Below, in pieces: positions 1 through 7,931 of a stretch of DNA of 9,186 bases. The notes beneath the pieces were generated by a model that worked only from the letters and a program-made list of their open reading frames with translations, did not search any database and was not told the DNA's origin. Position numbers and translations under genes: made by a program. Origin of the DNA: Bacteroides sp. (GTDB lineage Bacteria; Bacteroidota; Bacteroidia; Bacteroidales; SM23-62); contig DAOUVF010000086.1 of the NCBI GenBank assembly GCA_030667765.1, positions 1 to 9,186 on the forward strand, written 5' to 3'. The first letter of the stretch is position 1, and each line of letters starts with the position of its first letter.

Positions 1-833
1 AATGCATCCGCCTGCTCAACGACGGGCTTTACAGGGGCAAAAACGAGAATATCATCAAAACCATTATTACTACCGGTCAGGGACCTCAGGTATGCCTCCG
101 GATCGGAATGATCAGCTGTATTGACATAGAACAGGTCTATGCCCTGGCCGGCCGCCTCCTCCCTGGTGATCAGTCCCGCGATATAATCCAGCCTTTTCTG
201 GTCGATATCTGTAACCACCAGCAGGGATGGCCTCCTGTCCGTGTGGACAATGAAATCAATAGCTGCGGTTCCCATAGGACCCGCGGCGCCAAGCATGGCC
301 ATTTTGCCTCCTTCCTTGATGCCCATTTCATGTACATAGGATCCAAAACGTGTATGATAATGGGCCTCGAAGGTCCCGGCCACACATGAATAGGGTTCAG
401 CCAAGGAGCTCATGAAGTAGGAATCAGCCTCGAAGGGGATAATACAGTCCTGTTCCATGTAAACCGCCGGGATGATCACATGTGTGGCATCTCCGCCGAA
501 ATAGTGGAAAGAATAGCCTGCCGCTTCCAGGGTCAATGCCCCGAGTGCGGGCTGTACCGTAAATTTATCCCCGGACTTGAATTTATGTTTCCATTTATCC
601 CCTACCTCCAGGATCCTCCCGGCAAATTCATGTCCGACAATGGTCGGGTTGTCGGCTACGTCCTTGGGCACCCTTTTGTGATCGGCGCCCAGCATGGCCG
701 CCTTGTAGGATGACATGCAGAGGCTGTCTGATATAACTTCGGCCAGGATTTCATCATCCTTCATGGCAGGCAATTCAAACTCCTCAAGCCTGAGGTCTTC
801 CTTACCATATAATCGTACAGCTTTAGTTTTCAT
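1..833 (-). CDS. SorE-like zinc-dependent sugar-phosphate dehydrogenase, C-terminus cut by window edge
   Basis: Medium-chain dehydrogenase/reductase, 277 residues visible of about 400 expected. The N-terminus (RLYGKEDLRLEEFELPAM, then GADHKRVPKDVA and PTIVGHEFAGRILEVG) closely follows enterobacterial SorE, L-sorbose-1-phosphate reductase, which interconverts L-sorbose 1-phosphate and D-glucitol 6-phosphate. Likely catalytic zinc ligands are C39, H68/E69 (GHEF) and E146 (AEP). The four-cysteine structural-zinc lobe of classical alcohol dehydrogenases is absent around residues 95-115. The Rossmann motif is LGAAGPMG (181-188). D209 ends the second strand (VVTDID), which suggests NAD(H). The ATG at 833 begins MKTKAVRLYG, as in the family, and lies 15 nt after the stop of the aldolase-SDR gene, so it is the last visible gene of the operon. 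Family membership is clear; the true substrate may be another ketose or polyol phosphate. Confidence 0.85.
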   Translation of the reverse strand, partial: MKTKAVRLYGKEDLRLEEFELPAMKDDEILAEVISDSLCMSSYKAAMLGADHKRVPKDVADNPTIVGHEFAGRILEVGDKWKHKFKSGDKFTVQPALGALTLEAAGYSFHYFGGDATHVIIPAVYMEQDCIIPFEADSYFMSSLAEPYSCVAGTFEAHYHTRFGSYVHEMGIKEGGKMAMLGAAGPMGTAAIDFIVHTDRRPSLLVVTDIDQKRLDYIAGLITREEAAGQGIDLFYVNTADHSDPEAYLRSLTGSNNGFDDILVFAPVKPVVEQADA

Positions 834-848
834 ATGATTTATTATCTG

Positions 849-2816
849 CTAATTCAACATGGTTTGACCACCGGTCACCGGGATGGCTTGTCCCGTTTCG
901 TATTCCTGATCCATGACATACAGTACAGCCTTCAATACATCCTCCGCCTTGCAGCCTCGTCCCAGGGGCACCTGGTCCTCATAGTATTGCTGCACATCCT
1001 GTATGGTCTGTGCACCCGGTACTTTTCCGGCATTCAGGTACTGTACGAACAACCCATTCTCAGGATCGGACCAGAGGGGTCCCTCGAAAAAGTTACCCGG
1101 ACAGATGGAATTTACTTTGATCCTGTACGGTGCCAGCTCCAGGGCAAAGGACTGGGTTAATCCTATCCCCCCGAACTTGCCCCCGGCATAGGCAAAGTTC
1201 TTTTTACTGCCGGCCAGTCCCGATTTAGAGTTTATCTGGATAATGTCCATAAAGTATTCCCTGTCATATGCATGCTGAGTCTTCATGATGGCCGAAGCAT
1301 ACTTGGTGCAGTAAAAATAGGCATTGTAGTTGATCTTGGTGACCAGGTCAAAGGTCTTTTCATCCATCTCTTCGAGTCCGCCGGCACGCAGTATCCCCGC
1401 ATTGCTGATAAAAACATCGAGTCCACCGAAAACCTCAACCGTCTTCTTCATAAGATGCTGCAGGCTTTCGCTATCTGATACATCAGTCTGCACAAATAAC
1501 GCCTGGTTTTTCCTGCCCAGTCTATCAAGCACACCCTTGAATTCCTTCCCGGATTCCTCACTAATATCGGCGATCACCACATTTGCCCCTTCTTCGAACA
1601 ATCCCCTTGCGATGCCGGCTCCGAATCCCATGGCAGCACCGGTGACGATGATGGTTTTATTCTCTGCCCTTCCCCTGTCTGCTCCACCGGCCGCAGTTTT
1701 ACGCCGGTAGTTTTCAACTTCCCAGGTGTCGATGAACCGGATCTGTTCCGGGGTCATGAAATGTGGTCCCCCGAATGATTCGCTCAGCCAGGAGATTTTC
1801 ATCAAATCCTCATATACATCCAGGATGATATCCGCACCGGCTGCATTGTCTCCTACACCCACAATGCCGAGTCCCTTTATCAGGATCACCTTCGGCGCAT
1901 ATTCGAATTCCTTCTCAAATGCGGTGATACGGGTTTGCAGGTCTTCCAGTATTTCTTCCGGGCTGCCTGTTGCTTCACTGTATATATAATTTGCCTTACA
2001 ATATACTATGATATCCGGGGTGAAGGGCTTACTGATCTTCTGATAACCGGCGGCAGAACCGATCAAATATTCCACCAGTTTATTGTTGCGTATCCTTAAT
2101 GTCTTATTTCCCTCCCCTGACAACATCATCCGAAGGGCCGGAAGAATATCAGTAACCATATCCTTAACGGAAAGATCTTCTGCTGGTGGCTTCTGCTTAA
2201 CCGCCGATTCAAGTTTTGAAAAAACCTCATCGTAGATCGTCCGGATCTCCTTAATTGTCTCAGCACCAACAAAGATCCCATGATTCTGAAGCAGGATAAT
2301 GACAGGATCCTTCCCTGCCTTGTTCCGGTACTTCATTAACTGGATCTCCACCTGCCTGAACAGGATATAGCCGGGATCAGCATAAGGAATATAAAGGGTA
2401 TCCTCGCCAAATAAACTTGAAAGATGGTCCTTCACGTCATTGCTGCACATCAGCCCGTTCACCAGGGTTGGATGCAGGTGGACCACAAATTTATATTGTA
2501 TCAGGTCATGCAATGATGTCTCGACAGAAGGGCGGCGGTCTTTGGTTATAGTGGCCTCAGTCAGATCATCCTTGATTTCCCGCTCCCGCTGGAACGGATC
2601 TTTTGAGTACTCCACGGATGAAATTTTCTTTAATTTTTCACGATCGAGCATGGCAAAGCCCTCTTCAGTGATCGTAGAAAGAGCAAAGCCGCTGGCCTTG
2701 ATCCATATCCTGTCAGCGGTTTTCATGGAGGTATTGCCGCCTCCCGCAATGACATAACGTTTGTCCTGTCCGTAAAAATGGGAAATATTTACAAGTTCCT
2801 GCAGATCTTTTTGCAT
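849..2816 (-). CDS. Bifunctional class II aldolase / SrlD-like short-chain dehydrogenase
   Basis: A two-domain cytoplasmic protein of 655 residues. Residues 1 to about 370 form a class II aldolase/adducin domain with GGGNTS (25-30, phosphate-binding type loop), RRPSVETSLH (94-103, candidate catalytic E99), HLHP (H113, H115) and NHG (H179) as zinc ligands. Residues about 386-655 form an SDR domain: TGAAMGFG (392-399), D417 after the second strand (favours NAD), NAG (472-474), and S530-Y543-K547 as the catalytic set. The order of domains and the RRPSVET signature recall RhaEW, the rhamnulose-phosphate aldolase/lactaldehyde dehydrogenase fusion. However, the SDR half (IIQINSKSG, KFGGIGLTQS, QYYEDQVPLGRGC, VTGGQ) is closest in my recollection to SrlD, sorbitol-6-phosphate 2-dehydrogenase. 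The ATG at 2816 is 9 nt after the PHP gene's stop; an upstream ATG at 2824 is out of frame. The substrate is unknown. Confidence 0.85.
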   Translation of the reverse strand: MQKDLQELVNISHFYGQDKRYVIAGGGNTSMKTADRIWIKASGFALSTITEEGFAMLDREKLKKISSVEYSKDPFQREREIKDDLTEATITKDRRPSVETSLHDLIQYKFVVHLHPTLVNGLMCSNDVKDHLSSLFGEDTLYIPYADPGYILFRQVEIQLMKYRNKAGKDPVIILLQNHGIFVGAETIKEIRTIYDEVFSKLESAVKQKPPAEDLSVKDMVTDILPALRMMLSGEGNKTLRIRNNKLVEYLIGSAAGYQKISKPFTPDIIVYCKANYIYSEATGSPEEILEDLQTRITAFEKEFEYAPKVILIKGLGIVGVGDNAAGADIILDVYEDLMKISWLSESFGGPHFMTPEQIRFIDTWEVENYRRKTAAGGADRGRAENKTIIVTGAAMGFGAGIARGLFEEGANVVIADISEESGKEFKGVLDRLGRKNQALFVQTDVSDSESLQHLMKKTVEVFGGLDVFISNAGILRAGGLEEMDEKTFDLVTKINYNAYFYCTKYASAIMKTQHAYDREYFMDIIQINSKSGLAGSKKNFAYAGGKFGGIGLTQSFALELAPYRIKVNSICPGNFFEGPLWSDPENGLFVQYLNAGKVPGAQTIQDVQQYYEDQVPLGRGCKAEDVLKAVLYVMDQEYETGQAIPVTGGQTMLN

Positions 2817-2825
2817 GGGTGCATA

Positions 2826-4022
2826 TTATAATGTGAATTCCTTAATGATTGCATTACCCAGGTCCATGTAATAATCCTGGTTATCGATATCCATACTCAG
2901 TCCCCTGCCAACCAGGTATTGATGGGCAGCAAGGATACAGCATCCTTCATAGGATACCTTCTTTAATTCAGGGGTGAGGTCCTTATCCTTGTTGACTTTC
3001 ACCGTGATGGGAAACAGACCCGGGGAATTATGCTCGGTTCCGAATGATATTACATAATTCTTCCTGCGGAAATAGTCTACAAACTCCTCCAGTTTTTCAA
3101 GGCTGTTACGCAATGGGATTAGTTCAAGGCAAGACACGTTGAATGACCGCAGTACCTCATCCATGCGGTCCCAGTCCCCTTCGAAACCCGTCAGGTTCCC
3201 CTTCCTGTCATCCAGCAGTACGGGGTAGCACGGTATCCCCCCGGCATCGAGGATAAAGTCAATGATCTTTTGCAATTCCGGGAAAGCATCGTTATCCTCC
3301 GGAACAAAGGCCTTGCCCCCTGCCTTGAGCAACACCGAGCGGATCTCATTTTCCACGGCTGAGGGATCATCCAGGGAAGCGGATAATTTCTTGCCATCGA
3401 ACAATAACATGAAAAAAGAGTAGACCTGATCCACGGAGGGATAATGGTCCATGACAGCTTCCCTGATGGCCCTGGCTATATGCCTCTCACGTACCAGTTT
3501 ATTCGCATATTTTTCCCTGATCTGCTCATAGGTAATATTGAACCTGGCATTTATGGAGAGGAGATGGGCATCTGCCTTGCTGATCATTTCTCTTACCTGG
3601 ACCTGACTGCTCTGCTGCAGATCCTCGAGAAATTTGCGGTTCTCATTGGAGACGGAAAGCGGATGCTTTAATGCCTTTCCGCTGAAATAGATCCTGCCGG
3701 GATTATTCGGATCGTTGACGCGTATATCCTGCGCTTGCATATCCTGCATCAGTCCCATGAATTCTATATTGAACAGTGGAAAGATCCTGTTCCGTAGTCC
3801 CTCCATGGCAAATTCATCATACCCGTCCACCGTATAGAAATCATTGATCCCGAGGACCTTCACCTCTTCTTCCACGGCCATTTGAAACATCTGTTTAATG
3901 CTGTTAAACGCACAGAAGGAGTTCGGGGAGTGAAGGTGCCCGTTCACTTCAGGTACCTGCCGGTCATGACTGTGCTTGTGCAGCAAAACTTCCGGAGCGG
4001 GAAGGCTTTGTAAATAATCCAT
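2826..4022 (-). CDS. PHP-domain protein, putative metal-dependent phosphoesterase
   Basis: A 398-residue soluble protein with no signal peptide or membrane segment. PHP-type motifs appear in order: NGHLHSP (H29, H31), GINDF (D61), FNIEF (E87) and a late FGTEHNSP (E330, H331). The PHP superfamily includes histidinol-phosphate phosphatases, nucleases and polymerase-associated phosphoesterases, using a trinuclear metal site. Motifs II to IV deviate from the textbook TDH, GxE and SDxH, so the metal site may be altered. Between the early and late motifs is a helical stretch, including ERHIARAIREAV (179-190), that resembles the insertion in TrpH/RNase AM-type PHP proteins. The start codon shares one base with the stop of the E1 gene (TAATG), indicating translational coupling and a stoichiometric role in the same pathway. 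Dephosphorylation of a sugar phosphate is an inference from context; nuclease activity is the alternative. Confidence 0.7.
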   Translation of the reverse strand: MDYLQSLPAPEVLLHKHSHDRQVPEVNGHLHSPNSFCAFNSIKQMFQMAVEEEVKVLGINDFYTVDGYDEFAMEGLRNRIFPLFNIEFMGLMQDMQAQDIRVNDPNNPGRIYFSGKALKHPLSVSNENRKFLEDLQQSSQVQVREMISKADAHLLSINARFNITYEQIREKYANKLVRERHIARAIREAVMDHYPSVDQVYSFFMLLFDGKKLSASLDDPSAVENEIRSVLLKAGGKAFVPEDNDAFPELQKIIDFILDAGGIPCYPVLLDDRKGNLTGFEGDWDRMDEVLRSFNVSCLELIPLRNSLEKLEEFVDYFRRKNYVISFGTEHNSPGLFPITVKVNKDKDLTPELKKVSYEGCCILAAHQYLVGRGLSMDIDNQDYYMDLGNAIIKEFTL

Positions 4023-6490
4023 TATATTCCCTTCACGGCCCTCCAGATTTTTTTCTCATCTGTAAAATCGTTGCTTACCTTATGCCCTTTCAGCGGAAGT
4101 ATCTTTTCATGGATGGCATCCACCATCCAGCCGGCCTGGGGGAAGAAATAATCTTCCAGCTCATGTGCCGGGATGATCCAGTTCCTTGAACCCACGACCA
4201 CAGGCGGAGCATCCAGATCATCGAAAGCCATTTCGGTAATGTTCTGTGCCATATCCTTCAGGAAAGAGCCTCTTTCACTGGCATCACTGGTCAGCAGGAT
4301 CCTGCCGGTCTTTTGCACCGATTGCAGGACTGGTTCGTAATTAAACGGGACCAGGCTCCGGGCATCGATAAGTTCGACCGACAAACCATACTTCTCTTCC
4401 AGGATATCTGCAGCTTCCCTGGCCCGGTACAGCGTGGCCCCGATACTCAGTATGGTAATATCGTTTCCTTCCCTTTTGATATCCGGTTCCCCGAGGGGGA
4501 TTTCGTAATAGCCTTCAGGAACACCATCTTTCTGGAATTCCTCCCCGATGCCATAAATGCGCTGGCTTTCAAAGAAGATCACCGGGTCCGTGCCCTGCAG
4601 GGCAGCATTCATTAATCCTTTTGCATCGTACGGGGTTGCCGGAAAAACCACCTTGATACCGGGGATATGTGCCACAAGTGAGGACCAGTCCTGCGAGTGC
4701 TGTGCCCCGTATTTGGATCCAACGGATACCCTGACCACCACCGGCATTTTGATGAGGTTCCCGCTCATGGCCTGCCACTTGGGCAACTGGTTGAAGACCT
4801 CGTCGCCAGCGCGCCCGAGGAAATCGCAATACATGATCTCGGGGATCACCCTTCCGCCACACATCCCGTAACCGATGGCCGTTCCAACGATAGCTCCCTC
4901 GGAAATAGGGGAATTGAACAGGCGGTGATAGGGAAGCGCTTCCGTTAATCCGCGGTATACGGCAAATGCACCGCCCCAGTCACGGTTTTCCTCACCATAG
5001 GCCACCAGGGTCGGATCCTTATAGAAGCGGTCGATGATGGCTTCAAACAGTCCGTCACGCAGCTGGTACTGTTTCAGTCCCGAGTAAGGTTTCCCTTCGG
5101 GATCGAATGCATAGCGCTCCTTTTTTGAAATCTGCTTCACCCGCGGGTTCTCCTCCATTGGAATATTTACCTCGGGTTCCCGGTTTTCCATTTTGTCTAC
5201 CGAATCATCAGAGAACATCATCTCCCCGATAAGTTCTGTCGATTTAACCAGGTCCATACGTGGTGACAATTCATCATTTACAGCCAGGGTCATGGCCCAT
5301 TTGATCAGTTCTGCTGTTTCCTCTTTGACCTTGTTCAGGGCCGGCCTTGCAGCTACACCTCCATTCATCAGCTCTTCTCCGTAAGTAATGATGGAATCGA
5401 CTCCCTGCCAGGCTTCCAGTTCTTCCTTGCTGCGATAGGTTGAGGCGTCGGATGGTGAGTGCCCGCTGAAACGGTAGGTCAGTACATCCAGGAAAACGGG
5501 ACCCTGTTTTTGCCGGATCACATCCATTTTCCTGCGATAGGCATCGATCACGGCCAGGGGATTGTAACCATCCACACGCTCGGCATGCATATTATGCTTA
5601 TTGAGGGCGGCGCCTACACGGGCGGCAACCTCATAACCCATGGTTTCGCCACAGGTCTGTCCCCCCATCCCATACTGGTTGTTCATGATGTTGAAGATCA
5701 GCGGCAATCCGCCCTTCATATCCCCTTCCCAGAGCTGATTGAACTGGTCCATTGTGGCGAATACAAGGCCTTCCCACACGGGACCGCAACCCAGGGATGC
5801 ATCGCCTATATTGGCCACCACGATGCCCGGCTTCCGGTTCACCTTCTTGTACAATGCAGCACCCACGGAAATGTCACCGGAACCACCCACAATGGCATTA
5901 TTCGGATAGATGCCGAAGGGCGTAAAGAAGGCATGCATTGAACCTCCGAGTCCCTTATTAAACCCCGTTTCACGCGCAAAGATCTCGGCCAGCGTGCCAT
6001 AGACCAGGAAACGGATGGCCAGGGATTTTACATCCCCCTTATGGCCCTTTTCCACGATCCCCAGGATCTGTCCGCCGAAGTAAGTCTTCATGATATCCAT
6101 CAGGTCATCATCACCAATCTTCTGTATGGCCGACAATCCCTTCGCCAGGATCTCTCCATGCGAACGGTGGGATCCGAAGATGTAGTCATCCTGGTCCAGC
6201 AGGTAAGCCATACCCACAGCGGAAGCTTCCTGTCCGATAGAAAGGTGGGCCGGTCCGGGATGATTATAGGAGATCCCATGATATTCACCCGTGGTCTTGA
6301 TCAGATTAAGCATGGTTTCAAACTCGCGGATGATAACCATGTCACGAAAAATCTTTAAAAAATCATCTTTGGAAAAATTGACCTTTTCCTCTTCAATGGA
6401 TTTATCATACGCGTTTACCGGTATCGGATCAATGCTCAGGGTCCTTGGTTTCCTGATCTTCTCCGGATCTATGAATTGTCGTTTAGGCAT
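4022..6490 (-). CDS. Fused alpha/beta E1 component of a 2-oxo-acid dehydrogenase complex
   Basis: A thiamine-diphosphate enzyme of 822 residues that carries both E1 halves, normally two proteins. Residues about 40-400 are E1 alpha: HRSHGEILAKG (108-118), KGLGGSMH (179-186), the ThDP motif GDAS...NN (229-271), and the loop FSGHSPSDAS (341-350). A linker of about 70 residues follows. Residues about 475-800 are E1 beta: GEENRDWGGAF (499-509), SPISEGAIVGTAIGYG (527-542), GAQHSQ (595-600), HIPGIKVVFPATPYDAKGL (608-626). It would decarboxylate a 2-oxo acid and transfer the acyl group to the lipoyl domain of the E2 encoded 4 nt upstream. Compared with standard E1 alpha there are two insertions, at about 119-170 and 249-261 (see findings). 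The ThDP motif reads GDAS rather than the usual GDG. The N-terminal extension of about 40 residues is charged. Substrate cannot be told: pyruvate, branched-chain and acetoin types are possible, but the sugar context hints at something else. Confidence 0.88.
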   Translation of the reverse strand: MPKRQFIDPEKIRKPRTLSIDPIPVNAYDKSIEEEKVNFSKDDFLKIFRDMVIIREFETMLNLIKTTGEYHGISYNHPGPAHLSIGQEASAVGMAYLLDQDDYIFGSHRSHGEILAKGLSAIQKIGDDDLMDIMKTYFGGQILGIVEKGHKGDVKSLAIRFLVYGTLAEIFARETGFNKGLGGSMHAFFTPFGIYPNNAIVGGSGDISVGAALYKKVNRKPGIVVANIGDASLGCGPVWEGLVFATMDQFNQLWEGDMKGGLPLIFNIMNNQYGMGGQTCGETMGYEVAARVGAALNKHNMHAERVDGYNPLAVIDAYRRKMDVIRQKQGPVFLDVLTYRFSGHSPSDASTYRSKEELEAWQGVDSIITYGEELMNGGVAARPALNKVKEETAELIKWAMTLAVNDELSPRMDLVKSTELIGEMMFSDDSVDKMENREPEVNIPMEENPRVKQISKKERYAFDPEGKPYSGLKQYQLRDGLFEAIIDRFYKDPTLVAYGEENRDWGGAFAVYRGLTEALPYHRLFNSPISEGAIVGTAIGYGMCGGRVIPEIMYCDFLGRAGDEVFNQLPKWQAMSGNLIKMPVVVRVSVGSKYGAQHSQDWSSLVAHIPGIKVVFPATPYDAKGLMNAALQGTDPVIFFESQRIYGIGEEFQKDGVPEGYYEIPLGEPDIKREGNDITILSIGATLYRAREAADILEEKYGLSVELIDARSLVPFNYEPVLQSVQKTGRILLTSDASERGSFLKDMAQNITEMAFDDLDAPPVVVGSRNWIIPAHELEDYFFPQAGWMVDAIHEKILPLKGHKVSNDFTDEKKIWRAVKGI

Positions 6491-6494
6491 TTTA

Positions 6495-7898
6495 TTACAG
6501 TTTTATTAAGTCGTGATCAAATGTTTCAATTTCATGCTTTATCCCGGCCAGTAAGAGGGTGGCAGGTCCGCCATCCAGGGCCCTGTGATCATAGGTCAGT
6601 GAAAGACCCATGTAAGGCACAAATCCAAAGGCTCCTCCCTCAAGCTGTGCCGGCCGCTGGATAATGGTGTTCACTCCCAGGATCCCCGCCTGGGGCAGGT
6701 TTATTACCGGAGTGAACATTTCCACACCGTATGCGCCCAGGTTGGATATGGTAAATGATGCTGCATCGGGCTGCAGCAGGTCCGGATCCACATTACCTCC
6801 CCGGCAGGCTGCCGCCAGCTGGGAAAGCTGGGCTGAGAGTCCGGGTAGTGAAAGATCATCTGCATTCCTTAAGGCCGGGACCATGAGTCCACGTTCAGTA
6901 TCCACGGCCATCCCCAGATGGACCTTCTTAAAATACCGGATGGAATCGCCCAGGTAATGCACGTTTGCATCCGGATGTTTCCTGAGGGCCCTGATGAGGG
7001 AATAACATACCATGTCGTTCAGGGTGATATTGTATTCATAACCTTCTGCCTGCAAGTTTTTAACCTTGTCCCGGAGGGAAAGGATCTTCCGGGCATCGGC
7101 ACTCATGTGGTGGGTAAGCTGGGCTGAATTTTGCAGGGAGGCATGCATGGCCTTCGCAATCAGCTTACGGATATTAGAAAGCGGCCTGACTTCTGAATCA
7201 TCCGCCTCCGTGGAGGAAATGGCCGGAGCAGGTTTGGCTGGTTCTGGAGTTGCCGGTGCAGCTTCCCTTTCAGCCGATACCGGAGCTGCCGTCGACTGAG
7301 CTTCTTCCAGGATTTGCGGTGCTGCAGCAGGAGCTTTAATCGGGGTTGATGGTTCATCAGCAGGGGCTGCAGCAGGAGCTTCAGCAGGCGGGATCCCTCC
7401 ATCAATAATGGCCTCAATATCCCTGACAATGATCCTGCCATTCGGACCGCTGCCCATGATGCTGTCTGTGCTGATTCCTTTATCACCGGCCATCCTGCGG
7501 GCCCTGGGAGAGATCCTGGTCTTTCCATCCGGACCAGCAGCAACAATTGCGGGATCGGTTGCCGGAGCTTGCTCAGACTCTTTTGGTGCTTCAGTGGATA
7601 GGGGTGCTGCCTCAGTACCGGTTTCTGCTCCGAAAGCAAGCGGCCTTTCAACCACTTCCCCGGGTTCACCGATAACGGCAACTTCTGCCAGGACCGGTAC
7701 CTCGTCACCATCCCCGTAGAAAATATCCAGGAGGATCCCTTCTGCCTGCGCCTCCTCCTCAAATGATGCCTTGTCCGTTTCATAGCTAAAAAGGATATCA
7801 CCAATAGCTACTTTGTCCCCTTTTTTCTTATACCATTCCGTAATGATGCAGATCTCCACCGATTGTCCCTGCCTGGGTAAAATTACCGTTGTTGCCAT
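6495..7898 (-). CDS. Lipoyl-domain E2 dihydrolipoamide acyltransferase
   Basis: First gene of the operon, 467 residues from the ATG at 7898. One N-terminal lipoyl domain (2-80) has the lipoylation site ETDKASFE with K43. A peripheral subunit-binding domain lies at about 127-164 (RISPRARRMAGDKGI, then GPNGRIIVRDI). An Ala/Pro-rich flexible linker covers about 168-235. The catalytic acyltransferase domain is about 236-467, with the active-site DHRALDGG (H438, D442). It takes the acyl group from the E1 product and passes it to CoA; an E3 is needed to reoxidise the lipoyl arm but none is encoded here. A start at 7934 is possible in frame, adding 12 residues. It is disfavoured because that codon lies inside the -7 promoter element and the palindrome would be coding; MATTVILPRQGQSVE is the typical lipoyl-domain beginning. 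No clear Shine-Dalgarno is seen. The single lipoyl domain and roughly 470 residues are ordinary for bacterial E2. Confidence 0.92.
   Translation of the reverse strand: MATTVILPRQGQSVEICIITEWYKKKGDKVAIGDILFSYETDKASFEEEAQAEGILLDIFYGDGDEVPVLAEVAVIGEPGEVVERPLAFGAETGTEAAPLSTEAPKESEQAPATDPAIVAAGPDGKTRISPRARRMAGDKGISTDSIMGSGPNGRIIVRDIEAIIDGGIPPAEAPAAAPADEPSTPIKAPAAAPQILEEAQSTAAPVSAEREAAPATPEPAKPAPAISSTEADDSEVRPLSNIRKLIAKAMHASLQNSAQLTHHMSADARKILSLRDKVKNLQAEGYEYNITLNDMVCYSLIRALRKHPDANVHYLGDSIRYFKKVHLGMAVDTERGLMVPALRNADDLSLPGLSAQLSQLAAACRGGNVDPDLLQPDAASFTISNLGAYGVEMFTPVINLPQAGILGVNTIIQRPAQLEGGAFGFVPYMGLSLTYDHRALDGGPATLLLAGIKHEIETFDHDLIKL
7321..7381 (-). repeat. 16-bp direct repeat in the E2 linker coding region
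   Basis: The 16-mer GCTGCAGCAGGAGCTT occurs at 7321-7336 and again at 7366-7381. The 45-nt (15-codon) period keeps the frame. The protein shows EAPAAAP (173-179) followed by KAPAAAP (188-194) in the flexible linker. This is probably an internal duplication that lengthened the swinging-arm linker, and it could change in length by slippage or recombination. Confidence 0.7.
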
Positions 7899-7914
7899 AG
7901 TCAGTATTTTAGCT

Positions 7915-7930
7915 ACTTGTATATACAAGT
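7915..7930. promoter_or_regulatory. Perfect 16-bp palindrome, candidate GntR/HutC operator of the operon
   Basis: ACTTGTATATACAAGT is identical to its reverse complement. Its core GTATATAC fits GTnTAnAC, the half-site pattern known for HutC-subfamily GntR regulators, and TTGTATATACAA is the operator I recall for the related trehalose regulator TreR. It sits 17 nt upstream of the E2 start codon and just downstream of the -7 element at 7932-7939, so it overlaps the expected transcription start. This is ideal for repression by blocking RNA polymerase. Binding by the regulator encoded at 8106-8828 is inferred. Confidence 0.8.
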
Positions 7931-7931
7931 G

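Noticed and set aside
1330..1710. Open frame of 126 codons on the plus strand opposite the SDR domain
   Set aside because: Ser/Pro-rich product with no family resemblance, opposite an SDR with full catalytic motifs.
5459..5941. Open frame of 160 codons on the plus strand opposite E1
   Set aside because: It lies wholly opposite a well-supported E1 gene, has no recognisable motifs and is best explained by the antisense frame of GC-biased codons.
7160..7804. Open frame of 214 codons on the minus strand overlapping E2 in another frame
   Set aside because: Its product is Leu/Arg/Pro-rich and low in complexity, the expected out-of-frame reading of the Ala/Pro-rich E2 linker; E2 has clear domains in its own frame.
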